From: Asterochloris sp. CNOR1 | Taxonomy: Eukaryota > Chlorophyta > Trebouxiophyceae > Trebouxiales > Trebouxiaceae | DNA: 64,000 nucleotides | Direction of reading: 5' to 3' | NCBI GenBank assembly: GCA_963969365.1 | Contig: OZ017761.1 | Coordinates: 186,001-250,000, forward strand | Shown here: in pieces, positions 23,901-45,984 of the stretch | How the letters are laid out: each line of letters starts with the position of its first letter | Numbering within the stretch: position 1 is the stretch's first letter | Program-made: the position numbers and the translations under genes | Notes under the pieces: generated by a model | The model's input: only the letters and a program-made list of their open reading frames with translations | Databases searched by the model: none | Told to the model about the DNA's origin: nothing

Positions 23901-26900
23901 TGTTGCAGTAGCGAGTCGACACCCACCTTGTCAGGGTCCACCGTCTTGACTGCCTCGGTGTAGGTCAGGATCTGCTTGGTGGGGTTCCCGGTGAACAGCT
24001 TGACCCGCTTGTGCCACTCATGCACCGCGTGGGGGTTCTGGCGCAGCATGACGCTGCTCAGCAGCTCTGGACGCCGCTCAATGAGGTGCTCCAGCCGTGC
24101 CAGCCTGCGCATCAGCACAGTCGGTGTTCACACACAGGGTTCAGTTCAGGTGCTGTCAGGCCTTACGAGACAAAGATAGGGTTCCAGGTGCAGAACGCCG
24201 ACCTGCACAGCCACAACAAGACGCAGCATTTGGGTTAGGTCTATATCAGTGCGGCTTGCAAATAAGCCCCTGCTGGTGCTGCTCGGGACTGCCATTCACA
24301 CAGGTGCGCCAGCCTGCACAGGAGCAGAACGGGTGTGTACTTGCAGGAGTAAGGGCTTGCACAGCATGTACCAAAGGCTGCTGTGAGGCTTGCCATAGAG
24401 GCAGATTGCTTCAGGCGGAGGACGCCGGCCTGCACAGCGCAAAGAGGATGCAGGCAGAGTGAGAAAAGTGCCAGTACAGCTGCACAAACAAGCCCCTCCT
24501 GGTTAATCTTGAGGCGCCCTCTGATCAGGTGATATAGGTGGACCAGCCTGCACAGCACTACAGCCGGGCTTTGCCAGCATGACCATTGGAAGCACGGCAC
24601 AGCAGGCACGCATCAAGCTATGGTGCAGACTGCCACAGAGAGGCTGCCAAGCCTGCAGCTAAGGCGCAGCATTGATGGTGCATGCTGTCAGCCTGCACAG
24701 TACAACAGGCTCAGACCCATCAGTCCAGCAGGGTCAGATGCTCCGGCAAGACAGCCTTCAGACACCCTGCTGTACGCACATGCACAAGCAGTCTAGGGCT
24801 GTCAGTCAGGAACTCCAAAATAACCTGTTACTAAGATGGGCCTACACAGTGCAGACTGCACAGTCCAGTCTGACAGGATGCCTGTGCAGCAGCAAGCCCA
24901 TTGTGGCGCTCTACTTGTGACATGTTGCCTCGCCCAAAGCTGTTGCAGCAAGCAGCTTTGCACCTGAGAGCTGAATGACCCCACTGCCACCATTCAGCGC
25001 ACCCACCACAGAGAGCTTGACATACATGCTTGGCTGCAGCAGGGGTGGTGAGCCTGTATCTGAGCTTGAAATGTTGCGCATCACTGTTCAGCAGTGCACA
25101 ATGCCCCACATGATGCAAAGGCCTTACAGAGCACCAAGTCAGTGCTGCTCTTCACTGCAGTGCTGTGCCTGCACCTTAGCTCAATGTCCCGCCCATCATC
25201 GTTCAGCAGGAAGTCCTCCCCGTCGCCCTCGTCCTCCTTCTGCTCCTCTTCTGTCTCGTCCTCAGGAGCATTCTGCAATACCACTGCAGCCTCAGCAATC
25301 ATTTTGCAAAGAAGCCTGTGTATTGCAGAGCCAATGGAATTATGCCAGCCCTGACAATGAGACCACATCAGCTGCCAGCCTCAGACGTGGAGCATCTGTG
25401 CTACCAGGCAACCCCACCGCAAGGGCTGGCATGCCAGGCAGCACCAGAGATGAGAGCACAGTCTGCGTGCTGTGGCGGAGCAGACCCAGCAAGGAGCGCC
25501 TAAGTGCACTGTCTTGCATGCAGAGCTGCCGCCTGCAGGTGCTGAGGATCTACAGTGCTGTGCATGCTCAAGCAAAATGTGCGTAAGTTGGCTGCCCAGG
25601 TGATGCAGCATCCCTACACTCCCCTCCCACGCAGCCATCCTGCATGCAGCCAGATTGACACAGGTGCAACAGCCCTGCTGGCATGTCTGCTAATACTAAC
25701 AACAGCTTCTCAGACTCAGCCATCTTCTATGCTGGACTTAGATTCTGTGTGTTGAACAGCAAGCTGAAACTGCGCACAGTGCACATGATGAGGGCTTGCA
25801 ATGCCTGCCAATACACGAGCCAGAGCCCCCACCTGCATCTTATAGCTCAGCAGGCTGGACTCAAACTCCGTCAGCGTGTCGAAGAGGAGGCTGAAGTCAC
25901 GCACAGTCACCACCGTGGTCAGCCCCTCCTCATACACGTCCCGCGCTTTCTCAATGAGGCCCCGCCGTATGTAGTAGTCTGACAGGCTGGTCCACAGGCG
26001 CCCAACCTGCAGGCAGAGTGCAAAATGAAGGTGTATAAAGTGCTTTTAGCATGCAAATGTCCCTGCAGAATGGCTTGGATGTGATAGTGCGACAGGCTGG
26101 TCCACAGGTACCCCAGCCGCAGGCACCGAGTTAGTGATATTGTACACATTGCTTGATGCAAAGCTGTCCCAGCACAAGGAGCTGCAGAAGGTGATTGTCT
26201 GACAGGCGGGTCCACAGGCGACTCGCCTGCAGGAGCGTGGTGATGAATGCTGTTGCTTGCCTTAGGGGTGACTTGCGCATGCAGGCAGGCTGGTTGCAGG
26301 CCGCCCTCCTGCATGGGGCGAGCCAGCAGCCATGCATCTCACTTGCGCAAGTATCAATTGGAAGGGATGCCACCTCACCCACGCACATTGGATATCCTTG
26401 ACTGCAGCAAGGCGTCCATGTTGACGCTGTTGATCTCTAGGGCATACCATGGGAGAGTGGCCAAGCAGCCACTGGCAGCCATCCTTTCAGCTCTGCGCTC
26501 TGACAGAGGCCAGCTCCACCTCAGACACACAGCCACCCGCACACTCCAACATGCATAGCAGCCCATGCATAGGGACCAGCAAACATGAACAGGCAGCCCA
26601 CCTCATCTGTGAACTTGCGGATGCCGCTGCGCAGGACAGCGTCCACATTGATGCCCGTGACGTCGCCGGGGTGGCGCGTGATGATGTGGCACAGCTCCAG
26701 CCACAGCTGGTGCTTGCTCTTACCCTCCAGGCTGCGGAAGGTGTCCTCATTCACCACCTGGGCCAGCAGCCGAGCAGCCTCACCCCACGCCTCCTGCAAG
26801 TGTGAGAGGCAGTGGGCACCTGCTCGCAGCTGCATGGTGCAGGGGCAGACCTCAGGGCTCAGTAATCACCTGTTTGGCAAGGAGCCGACTTCAGGGCTCA

Positions 26901-28579
26901 GCAGCTACCTGCTGGAGCAGGGAACTAGTGCTGCCCCTGCAATGTGGGCGCTGCATGTTGGCAGTGGCGGTCACAGCTTGCGGAACACAGCCTGGCGGAC
27001 CAGTGAGAGGAAGATGAGCAGGCAGGTCCGAGGCTTCAGCAGGACATGCCAGGATGAGATGCAGCTGAAGCTGGGCCCCCAGCTTGAGATGAAGTACTTC
27101 GTGCAGCACAAGCATAGGCACCCTCAGTCCTGCCGAGCGCTGTCGGGAGAGGTGTGGTCACCTTGTTGCGCAAGTAGGCGATGTACTCCTCCGTGTGCAT
27201 CGGCTCCAGCTGCAGGTAGCGGCGGTAGATGCGCATGGCTGTCTCTGCCGGCATGCCATCTTGCATCACAAATTTCTGCAGCAAAGAAAGGAAAGAGGTG
27301 TACAGATGGAGTGCACAACAGGGCTCATGCAGCAGTGCAGGGTGAGCTCGCTCACAGTTGCGGTGCCGGGAGGCGTTCAGCCCCAGCATCAGGAAGGTCT
27401 GCAGGACAGAGCGACCATGCAGGGTGAGGGGAAATCGAGCATGAGCCGCAGTTGAAGCTGCAGAAAGGGCCAAGTCAGACCTGACAAGGGCTATAAATCT
27501 CCGAGACAACAACCTTTGCAGGGCAGGGCAAGCAGGTTGAAAAGGGCAAAACACGCAGCTGCATGCATCTCCATGTCTAGCAGCCATGATGGCCTGGGTG
27601 CAGGCAAGACCATAACAGCTTCTGAGCTGCACTGCTTGCAGTGTCCTCAGCACAGGAGCCTGCCCTCCCCGTCACCCGGCAATACACACTCACCAGGTAC
27701 AGTGGCCACACACGATCGTGCTGCGTGATGGGCAATGCCATCAGCGCCCGGTCAAAGGCCCGCCGCGTGTGGGTCAATCGGTGCTGTCCAACCAGGAACT
27801 CAAGGTAGTCCAGCCAGATGCGGGGCATCTTGTGCATGGAGACCAGTGCGCGGTCAAACGTGTGGTTCAGGGCTGCCACCGCTGGGTGGGCAATGGACAA
27901 GCCACGGACAGCTTCCAGGCGCTCTTTCAGATACGAATTCCACAGCTGCAGCAGGGGCACGAGTGCAAGGGTATGACACCACCCAATTACCATAATGCAC
28001 ATTAATGATGATGCAAGGCACTGCAGGCTTCCTGCTTAGATTTGGGTGCACAGCAGATGACACACACAAGCCGGTCACACAGCAACAAGAGCACTGGGAT
28101 GGGCACATCCACAGACGACCACCCTGCACACCTTGTAGCTGCCTGGCAGAGCCTTCAGCGCGCGCTCGTACAGCAGCGTGCGCCGCCGCACAGGAGCCTT
28201 CTGGCGTACCTCCAGATAGCGCCACCACATGCGCAAGCTGTAGGGGTTCCTCAGCAGCTCCTCTTCATACAGCAGGTCATCGTCCTGCAGGCATGGGAAC
28301 AGCAGGCTGGACAAGGCCCGAAAGGCTTGGCATGGCTGCAGGCGCTGCAGGAGGCCACACTGTACAACCAAGTCTTCCAACGATACTGGATCAGGCACCG
28401 CACAGCAGGGTGCAGCCAGACAGTGTTGCTTGCTGAAAAGTTGTTTGGGCTGAGGTGACTGTCCCTGTGGCAGGATTAGCCACAGCATTGGGGATGTGCT
28501 GCCTGCAACAGACCTGCGGCATGAGATCCTCCAGCAAGTTGCCACCATTCTGGGTGGGGACTGTGAGGCCTGGTGCCAT
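17976..28579 (-). CDS. SYF1: Pre-mRNA-splicing factor SYF1/XAB2, complete
   Basis: HAT-repeat scaffold of the NineTeen/Prp19-associated complex, needed for spliceosome activation. Eighteen exons join in frame: 28514-28579, 28132-28284, 27694-27945, 27162-27275, 26602-26793, 25833-26006, 25175-25272, 23927-24104, 23185-23286, 22670-22810, 22241-22429, 21756-21932, 21391-21573, 20745-20827, 20042-20165, 19515-19641, 18563-18685, 17976-18256. This gives 918 aa versus about 855 in human XAB2. Landmarks: [122 protein letters not shown] and, near the end, VPAAVFGS. An acidic insert ([17 protein letters not shown]) precedes the LRQNPH repeat. The extra length is mainly this insert and the Ala/Glu-rich tail. 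Intron-rich, with exon echoes in at least two introns. Confidence 0.95.
24180..24720 (-). repeat. Array of echoes of the SYF1 exon 8 acceptor region
   Basis: The true acceptor edge, on the plus strand, is tgctccagccgtgccagcct then gcgcatcag (to about 24115). Upstream in gene direction, the intron repeats it near 24188 (cagaacgccgacctgcacag), 24300 (gtgcgccagcctgcacagga), 24418 (gaggacgccggcctgcacag), 24530 (ggtggaccagcctgcacagc) and 24690 (gtcagcctgcacag). Spacing is irregular, about 90-160 bp. All keep the CTGYRCA core that forms the acceptor on the minus strand. Confidence 0.65.
26081..26235 (-). repeat. Two echoes of the SYF1 exon 6 start
   Basis: The exon start encoding [13 protein letters not shown] lies at 25972-26006. 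Copies at 26081-26127 and 26191-26235 repeat gacaggctggtccacagg (GRLWTSLS region) with their own acceptors. The repeat period is about 110 bp, and identity of the core is nearly complete. Confidence 0.85.
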
Positions 28580-28909
28580 GGCAGCGTTTGCTGATGGCCT
28601 GATGTGCTTCAACTGTTGAGCTGCTTCAGTGGGCCAGATCCAGACGTGCTTGCAACACAGACATCCCCATACGGGCTTCAGCACCGCATGTAGACGCCGA
28701 ACCGGAGCCGCAGAGTACAGGCCATGTCCTAGGTGTGAGCAGGTCTGGCTTAGACAAGAGGGCACTTGAGTTGTTATCTCGGACTGTTGACCACAAGGCT
28801 TGGGACGACTTACTTCGCTGCATAATGATGCTGTGAGCACCAAAGACACCAATCTAGGGCCTCCTGCAGCAAGAGATGTTCATTAACTCGCCATAGAGAG
28901 CCTTTCACG
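28580..28909. promoter_or_regulatory. Divergent promoter region, SYF1 (-) / phosphatase (+)
   Basis: A 330-bp space between two inferred start codons pointing away from each other. No motif was recognised with confidence. Confidence 0.45.
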
Positions 28910-31900
28910 ATGAAGAAAGCCGAGGCCAGTGCTTCATCACTGACAGGTGGTTGTTGCAGGGTCTGGCCAGCAGCCAAGCTAAACTATGCATGGCATGCAC
29001 GACATCACTGCTGTAACCTTGACCCTCATCGTTTGCATTCTGCTGCTACAGTGGAGCAATCTGCAGCCATTCTGGGCCGGCTGGAGAATGTCCACAACGC
29101 CAGGGACCTGGCGTCAGCCAGCTCCAAAATTGCTCCAGGCATGTATCCCGTGCTATGCATACTGAATCAGCTGGCCGTCCGTGCCTGATGCAGTCTCATG
29201 TTGCCTGCAGGCCGCATCGTGCGCTCTGCCTGCCCCACAGGCGCCAGCCAGGCAGATATTGAAATCTTTAGACAGCAGCTAGGGATCACTCACCTGGTGG
29301 GTGGACATGTTAAGCCTAATCCTACCTGCGTGGTGCACCAAAGTGCCAGCTGCTTGCAAGCAGAGATCCAACTCACACGCAGGTGACCCGACCTTCACAT
29401 GCTTGGCTTCAGGCAACTCCATGCATACAGGTCCTAACTGCAGCTCCCAAGACATGCCTTGACCTTTGCTGTTCACTGTGTGCAATACTGTGGCGAACCC
29501 AGGGCAGTGCCTATGAGGCCAGCAGCCTGTTCAGGCTGTGTCTCATTCCTGCTGCAGATTGATCTTCGCAGTGACCAGGAGCGCAAGCTTGACAAGCAGC
29601 CCCTGCTGCTGGAAGGGGCTGAGGTCAGGACTGTCAAGAGGAACGGGCGCATGGCTGAGGTGGGTCAGCTGCATGCCTGTCTGTGCAGACAACTTTGGCA
29701 GGAGCACAGGGCATCAGCTTCGTTCTTTCTGGTGCCGGCTGTCTGCACTGGCAGTGTGTGCAGCAGGCCAGCATGACGGCTGTCAAGAGGCTCTCCTGTA
29801 CACTTGCCTTCTGCCTGCATCTGGTGTCTGTGTTGATATGCCTGGCTACCCACAATCAGCACTCCAAGCCAGCCCCACTGCCTGCTGCTCGTACTTGAGG
29901 CTGTGTGGGAAGGCAGTCTGCATACCTTGCGCCAGAACAGAGAGCTTGACCTTTGCTTAGCATCAGCGCACGCGCAGAGGCGCTCACACCTTGCATCTAC
30001 GCTGCTGGCCTGGCCGATGCATGTGCTGTCAGCAACTCACTGCCTGCCCTGCAGACAGAGGTCTTCCAGCCAAGTGGCAGCGCAAAGGGGACTGAGCCCC
30101 TTGTGGTGCACCATTGCTCCTTCGTGGACAAGTACGCAGCTGCAGTGTAGCCCTGGTCAGCTGCAGAGTGTCATTGTGTCACTGATCTCGCATGTCGCAG
30201 CTGCATCAGGTGTGCGCATCTGTAGCCAGGCTGACGGGAAGCTGCCTGATTGCTTGCATGGCACGCCTTCAGCAGGCCGCTGCAATGCCATGTTGACTCA
30301 GATGTGTCTGGCTTGACCAACTGCCTCCAGCTGACTTGGCTGTATACGACCAGACTACCTGCACCAGGCAGGATGGCTGCAGCATTTTGATCCAAGCGGG
30401 TCCCAAGAACTGACGTCATGGGCCCAGGCCGCTGTTTCCAGTGAAAGGCACTCACGGGGATGTGACACAACTGCCCTGGTGGCTCACATGGCATGATGCC
30501 CCTCAGCAATGCACTGCGGCACCTTGCCTGCCACTGCGCAGCCTGCATGTGACCTGCAGCCAGGCTGTCTGCTGTTTCAGCGGACTCGTTGCACCTCATC
30601 CTGCCTTCGAAACGTCGGGAAACTTTCAAGCAGGAGGCTCACACAGTGCAGCCTGCTGCTACAGAAACCGATACTACCAGGCCATGATATGGCACATGCC
30701 GTACCTCACAACCGCATATGCATTGGTCACCCGCTTCATCAATGAGGACTGGTCAAAGGCAGCTGTCATCAAGTGAGCTGGGGTTTGGTGTCAAATTTCA
30801 GGGCGGCGGCCTGATGCCAGATAGGGGCGTGCGTGTCAGCTGCTGCAATGTGGGCAACTGTCTTGTGCCTGCTGTCAGTTGAGTCAAAGTTTGCCTTGCT
30901 GCCAAAGATGTGCTGTCTGAGATGCTGCCAGAGCAGGCTGCCGCAACATCCTGCTGCAGTGTCATTCCTGCTGCTCTTGACAATTGTCATGTCCTTTGCG
31001 TTCCATATTAGTTGCTGTGAAAGACCCTCTCCCCCAGTCTGGGGTTCACCACTCAGCCTTAGGTCTCTGCTGCAGCCAGATCAACATAGGGGGCCTGCCC
31101 TTGATGTACCATTGCTTACTTGACATTGCTGGTGAGCTTTTCACCAGGAAGGCTCCTCGTCACCGCTGTGTGGTCGCTTGAGCTTTGCCGGGCGAATCCG
31201 CCAGTCTGTTGAGTGCTTTGTGGACAACTGGTGCCTCATGTTATAAGTCAGCGCATGCTGTTAGACGTCCCACTTGGCTGGCTCAGCTGATTGCTGAAGA
31301 CTGAACTTAATTGCAACATCTGTCTTGGGCCAGCAGCATGTGACCCCACCTGCTGTTAGCCAGAGATGCCTTCTATGCAGCAGGGCAGGCTGCTTTGGCA
31401 GCAGCACATCAGGAGTGCAGCACAGGCCCATTGAATTAGATTAGAGCCCCAGATGCTGCTTGCAGCGGGTGTCTTCTGTGCAGCTTGAGGCAGGGGCTGC
31501 CTGCCTGATCCAGTGCTGCCATGCTGCAGGTCCCGAGATCAAGTATGCTCTGGAGGTGAGGACTGCCCCTGCTGCCTGCCTGAAGTCTAGGCGGCTGCAA
31601 AGTCTGGCTTGGGCAAGCATGCATTGTGCCTTTGGCATTGGGCCAGCACTTGCATGCCTGCCAGCTGTTGACTGACAATTGGGAGTTGTTGTGAGCCTGC
31701 CTACTGTGCACAGGAAGACCACACTCAAGGCCACTATGTCTTGTTTGTGGCTGGCAGTCTTGCAGCTTGCTTGCTGTGCCTTTTCAGGTCATGAGGGAGG
31801 CATGCTGGGGCAGACAGTGCCGGGGCCTCAGCTTGCCTGCTGTGCTGCTGCAGACCATCACAGAGGCAGCTGAGGCAAACAAGGCCACCCTGTTCTTCTG

Positions 31901-33053
31901 CAAAATTGGAAAGGACCGGACGGGCGTGCTTGCTGCCATGGTGCTTAGCTGCTGTGGGGCCACGCGGCAGGAGATCATTGATGACTATGTAAAGTGAGGA
32001 CCCACCATGATTGCAGGGCGTTGTGAGCATCTTCTCAAGCAGTTTGCCTCGCCACTACCATTCTGGCATCCTTGCAGCACAACACCCTCTACACGGTGCT
32101 GCGGCTGTGCATTTTCAGCTCACCTTGGCACCAGATCGGCATCCTCTCAGTGCCCTGGCAGCACATTGCCCCGCTCGCAAAGCACCATCATAGCACCTTT
32201 GCTTGCGTGGATCACCTTCACCGAGCACCAGATGATGCAAGAGTGGCTGGTTCTGGTGCCTGGACGGCGCAGCTTTGCAGTCTGTCTTAGCCATGGTGCA
32301 TGCAAGCTTGGCTCAGCTGCAGGCCATGTGCCTCCCAGGCAGGAGACATTGTCTGGGCAGGCGGCTGTCCAGAGGCCATCATCGTGTGCCGCTTTGCAGC
32401 GGGGGTCACACAGGCACCTTCGATACCGATGTGACAGTGCACCGCCACTGTGACTCAGTTCACAGATGCTCGAGTCTCTGCTGCCGCCTGCGGGGAGTGC
32501 TCACACAGGCATTGATGTTGATGGGTGCTGACCAGGCTGGATGCAACAGGCCAGGCTGTGACCTGCAGGTCTGACGATGTGCAGGAGGCCGCTGCAAAAG
32601 TGATCAAGCATGAGAAGGCTGTAGCCAGGCTTCTTTGTCAAGATTGGATTCTGATGCCTCAGCTGCTGCCTGCAGGTCTGCCAATGTGCAGGAGCTTGCT
32701 GCGGAAGTCATCAAGCTCCTGCTTATCGAGCTTGCTGCGAAAGCCATCAAGCGTGAGAAGGCTGTGGCCCAGGTGGGATGCTAAAGGCCTCAGCTGCTGC
32801 CTGCAGGTCTGACCAGGTGCAGGAAATTGCTCTGGGGGGCATCGAACATGACAGGGCCCTGGCCAGGCTGGACACCGTAAAGTTTGCAAAGGCGCCGGCA
32901 GAGGCCATGGCGCAGACTCTGGACTACCTTGATCGCCGCTATGGCGGCGTCAAGGGGTACCTGTGCGCAGTAGGCTTTAGAGCGGATGCCCAGAATCGGC
33001 TGTTCAGGGCGCTGAGTGCGCCAGTCCGCTCTCCTGGTGGACCAAAGCTCTGA
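28910..33053 (+). CDS. Y_phosphatase3 / IphP-type tyrosine (dual-specificity) phosphatase, complete
   Basis: Cys-dependent phosphatase of the bacterial IphP-like family; the substrate is not predictable. Ten exons join in frame: 28910-28946, 29052-29138, 29211-29296, 29558-29659, 30055-30131, 30665-30772, 31076-31131, 31530-31555, 31854-31993, 32807-33053, giving 321 aa. Landmarks: RIVRSACPTGAS near residue 43, GITHLIDLRSDQER, NRYYQAMIWHMPYL, then the CX5R loop FFCKIGKDRTGVLAAMVLS with Cys209 and Arg215, then EIIDDYV and a C-terminal helix region LDYLDRRYGGVKGYL. The residue before the catalytic Cys is Phe instead of the usual His, so activity may be altered. Intron 2 begins with GC (29139). 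Exon 10 is preceded by two echo copies that stay in frame. Confidence 0.85.
32566..32772 (+). repeat. Two upstream copies of the phosphatase last-exon start
   Basis: The real exon starts at 32807 (SDQVQEIALGGIEHDRALAR). Copy A (from about 32571) reads SDDVQEAAAKVIKHEKAVAR and copy B (from about 32685) reads SANVQELAAEVIK with an internal partial repeat and ends KREKAVAQ. Each is preceded by ctgcctgcag and is in the same phase as the real exon. Copy B ends in a CAG|GTGGGA donor, so it could be spliced as a cassette exon. Confidence 0.85.
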
Positions 33054-34364
33054 GGAAGGGGGACCCAGTTTGGCTGTGATCGCTTTGTGCTGCCAGCCCT
33101 TGCTGGCCTGCTGTGTACGGTGCAGAGTTTGGCCCCCATTCTCTTCCCTCCTGTTCCGGACAATCCCTGTTGCATCACAAACTTACCTGACATGCCCAGC
33201 TTCTGAAAGACCGCTTGACCTCATTCTGGCATATATAGACATGTGTCTGCCCGTAGTGAAGTATGAGATGCACTGGAACAGATCACAACAATGCCTTGTG
33301 AGGAGCGCGTGTCCAGTTCTCGACTGCTGCCCAAAAGACATTTTGGATTGAGAGCTAAAAAGAGGAGTGGTGCACTCGAGTGCCTGCGGAGCTGAAGGCC
33401 TGTCAAAAGTTGCGCACCATGGTGTCGGGAGTCTTGACCTGCTCTGATCACCGAGTTTGGCACAGTCATGTCATCAACAGTGGCTATGCGAAGGTGAATG
33501 AAGCTGGTGCTACCTTGTCATTGCCTGCCAGAGCTGAATGACTCCAACAACATTGGTGTTATGTAGGTACCTCAATTACAAACATGTCGTTGTCGCCACT
33601 GGAGAGCCCCTAGACCAGGCGCACAGTGGAGGTCTGCGAGTGTTGCCAGAGATGCAGCCCAGAGCTGCAGGACTGGGAGGCTAGCAGTGTGGGCTGCAGC
33701 AACCACAGATGCACCACAGGTACCATTAGGCTTTGTGGAGCCGTTGCGATGTGCCTTTGCACCTTAGCAGTGTCCTGCAATGGCCTCTGGGACCATCAGG
33801 CTATGAGCTCCATGTCCTGCACAGGCTTTACTGGGTTCTCATGCGGCAGCCTGCTGCACAGACAGGTCGCCTTCACCCACACAACCCCTCTAGAAACTCC
33901 CTTGATGATCCAGGCAGGGTGCCTTTTGAGGGTGGCCACCCCCGTCTCTCTGCAGGCAGTGTGGCAGGTCTCAGTCAAGCAATTGAGCTCCTGAGGATTC
34001 CTGGGATCGTTCCCTGCTGTGGGGCAGGCCATCCCTATGTTGCAACAGCGCCCACTTCGGTGAAGTCAGCACTTCCGGGACCACCCTTGCTGTTCCTGTG
34101 CAGGCCACAAAGAAGTCCTCATCTATGCCGTTGTCTTTGTGCTTCAGCATCCAGCCGGCGATCTGGACTGCAAGGCATTATGGCGCATTTTACTGACCTG
34201 TAGGTCTTCACAGCTTGTTGACTTGGTACGCAGTGCGGCAGGTGTCAGTTGCGCTTGCAACCATCCATCTGGAGTTGCTGGCTGGCAGCCCAGACATGGG
34301 CCTCTATAGCGCACCAATATAACCTTGAGATGCATGCTACAGCAACTCTACGCTGTCTGTGCAG
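33054..34364 (+). other. Intergenic region and unresolved 5' end of ArsA1
   Basis: The phosphatase 3' flank, the ArsA1 promoter and at least one N-terminal ArsA1 exon must lie here, because the first recognisable ArsA1 exon starts in phase 0 with no ATG. I tested several short ATG-led candidates (near 33538, 33803, 34036, 34124, 34178). Only the one at 33803 keeps phase, and it has no supporting homology. Confidence 0.4.
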
Positions 34365-44600
<10,236 letters not shown>

Positions 44601-44966
44601 TGTTATGCTGCAGGCTGCAGTTGCAAACCATTGGCCAGCTTCTGGCCTAACCCCAAACAATCAATTCATCATTTTCTTAACGCTTGACATAGGCAATCAC
44701 CAGTGATCGCACAAGTTGCCTGCCTGTCCCCCAACAACCAGATATCACGTGCAAAGATTGGAACCTGGACAATCAACTTATTGCACCTGCAAGATCAACC
44801 CTGCTGGCTCACAGCCATGTCTGCTGCCATGACACCAACCTCAGGAGCCTGAGTTGCCAGCAGACTGGAGAGGTTGATACTATGAGCAGGACTCGTCTGC
44901 TGATGCGCATAACGTGTACTGATTGTTCAGGCTCCAGAGTGCAATTGCGGCTGTAACAGTGAAAGG
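44601..44966. other. Intergenic: ArsA1 3' flank
   Basis: Holds the 3' UTR of ArsA1 and the leader of the next gene. No ORF with family resemblance. Confidence 0.4.
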
Positions 44967-45753
44967 ATGGAAGCAGGGACCATAGTATGCAACAATGACC
45001 TTCCTCTGTATCTAGACCCTGCTTCAAATGTCCTTGTCACGAAACTGGAGATAGATCGTCTCCAGCCTTGCTGCTCCTGGTGGCCCTTCTCCCTGGTATC
45101 AAGACAGGCCACGGCAGCTGCTCCTGACACTACTCTGGCTGTCGTTCCGGACCAGGTTCAACAGGAAAACACAGCTCATGGGTCTGAAGTACCTGGAGCT
45201 CACTTTAGAGGAACCAGAGGCGCCTGCAGACTCGGAAGGAGACTACTCAGAGGAGGAGTCCTCTAAGTTTTGGCACTCTCCCTGGTCCCGCTTTCAGTGT
45301 GACCGCATCTGCATCAGGGAGAGGGTGACAGCAGGGACCCCAGTGCACGTTGTGTTCCACTACTATGGCACGTTGCTTCTGCTGGCTGCTGCCCTGTGTC
45401 CATGCCCATTGAGCATGCTGTGACCACTTCCTTCACCAGCATGCTGAGATGCCAGCTGCCCTGCAGACAACTACTGTGACTGTGCAATGGCCTTTGTCAA
45501 GCGTCAAGAGGCTGAGGCCTACTTTGCACAGGAGGAGAAGAACACCCTGAAGTGTGTCCAGCAATGGAAGAGCCATTGGAAGGCTGCTGTTCTATCAAAG
45601 GAGGATGCATTCCACTGCGATGCGCTGGTCTGGGAGGGCAACGGTCGCACTGGGAGATGGGAGAGGCCAGACAAGGGGGACACCTGGTGGCTCATGACAC
45701 TGTGCGTGAAGCAGGTGGCGGAGGGCAAAATCCAGACTGCAGAGTCGCATTAG
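44967..45753 (+). CDS. Unrecognised small protein gene, copy 1
   Basis: I do not recognise this family. Two exons are supported by comparison with the neighbouring copy: an exon ending at 45367 (MGLKYLELTLEEPE, then a Ser/Glu-rich acidic patch, then CDRICIRERVTAGTPVHVVFHYY) and 45467-45753 (CDCAMAFVKRQEAEAYFAQEEK, then a Trp-rich end with RWERPDKGDTWWLM). They join in phase across an intron that begins with GC (GCACGT). Upstream, an ATG at 44967 opens a frame similar to copy 2, but relative to copy 2 there is a 2-base loss near 45136 that puts it out of frame with the downstream part. So either translation starts later, for example at 45178, or copy 1 is also damaged. Confidence 0.5.
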
Positions 45754-45984
45754 ACTTGGGAATCAGACCCAAGTGACAAGCCTCCATGCTGGATGCTCCA
45801 GTGTCGCAGGAGCCTAGTCTGCAGTGCCACTGGGCATGGACATGGACATGTACCTGGAGACCCAGAGTTGAATGACCATGATTGTCTGTGTTGTCCTTTT
45901 CTCCAGATCTCTGCATATGTGTTTAAGAATAGTGGCATGCACACAACAGAAAACCACAGATCTGATCTGTGAGCCCACTCGTCC

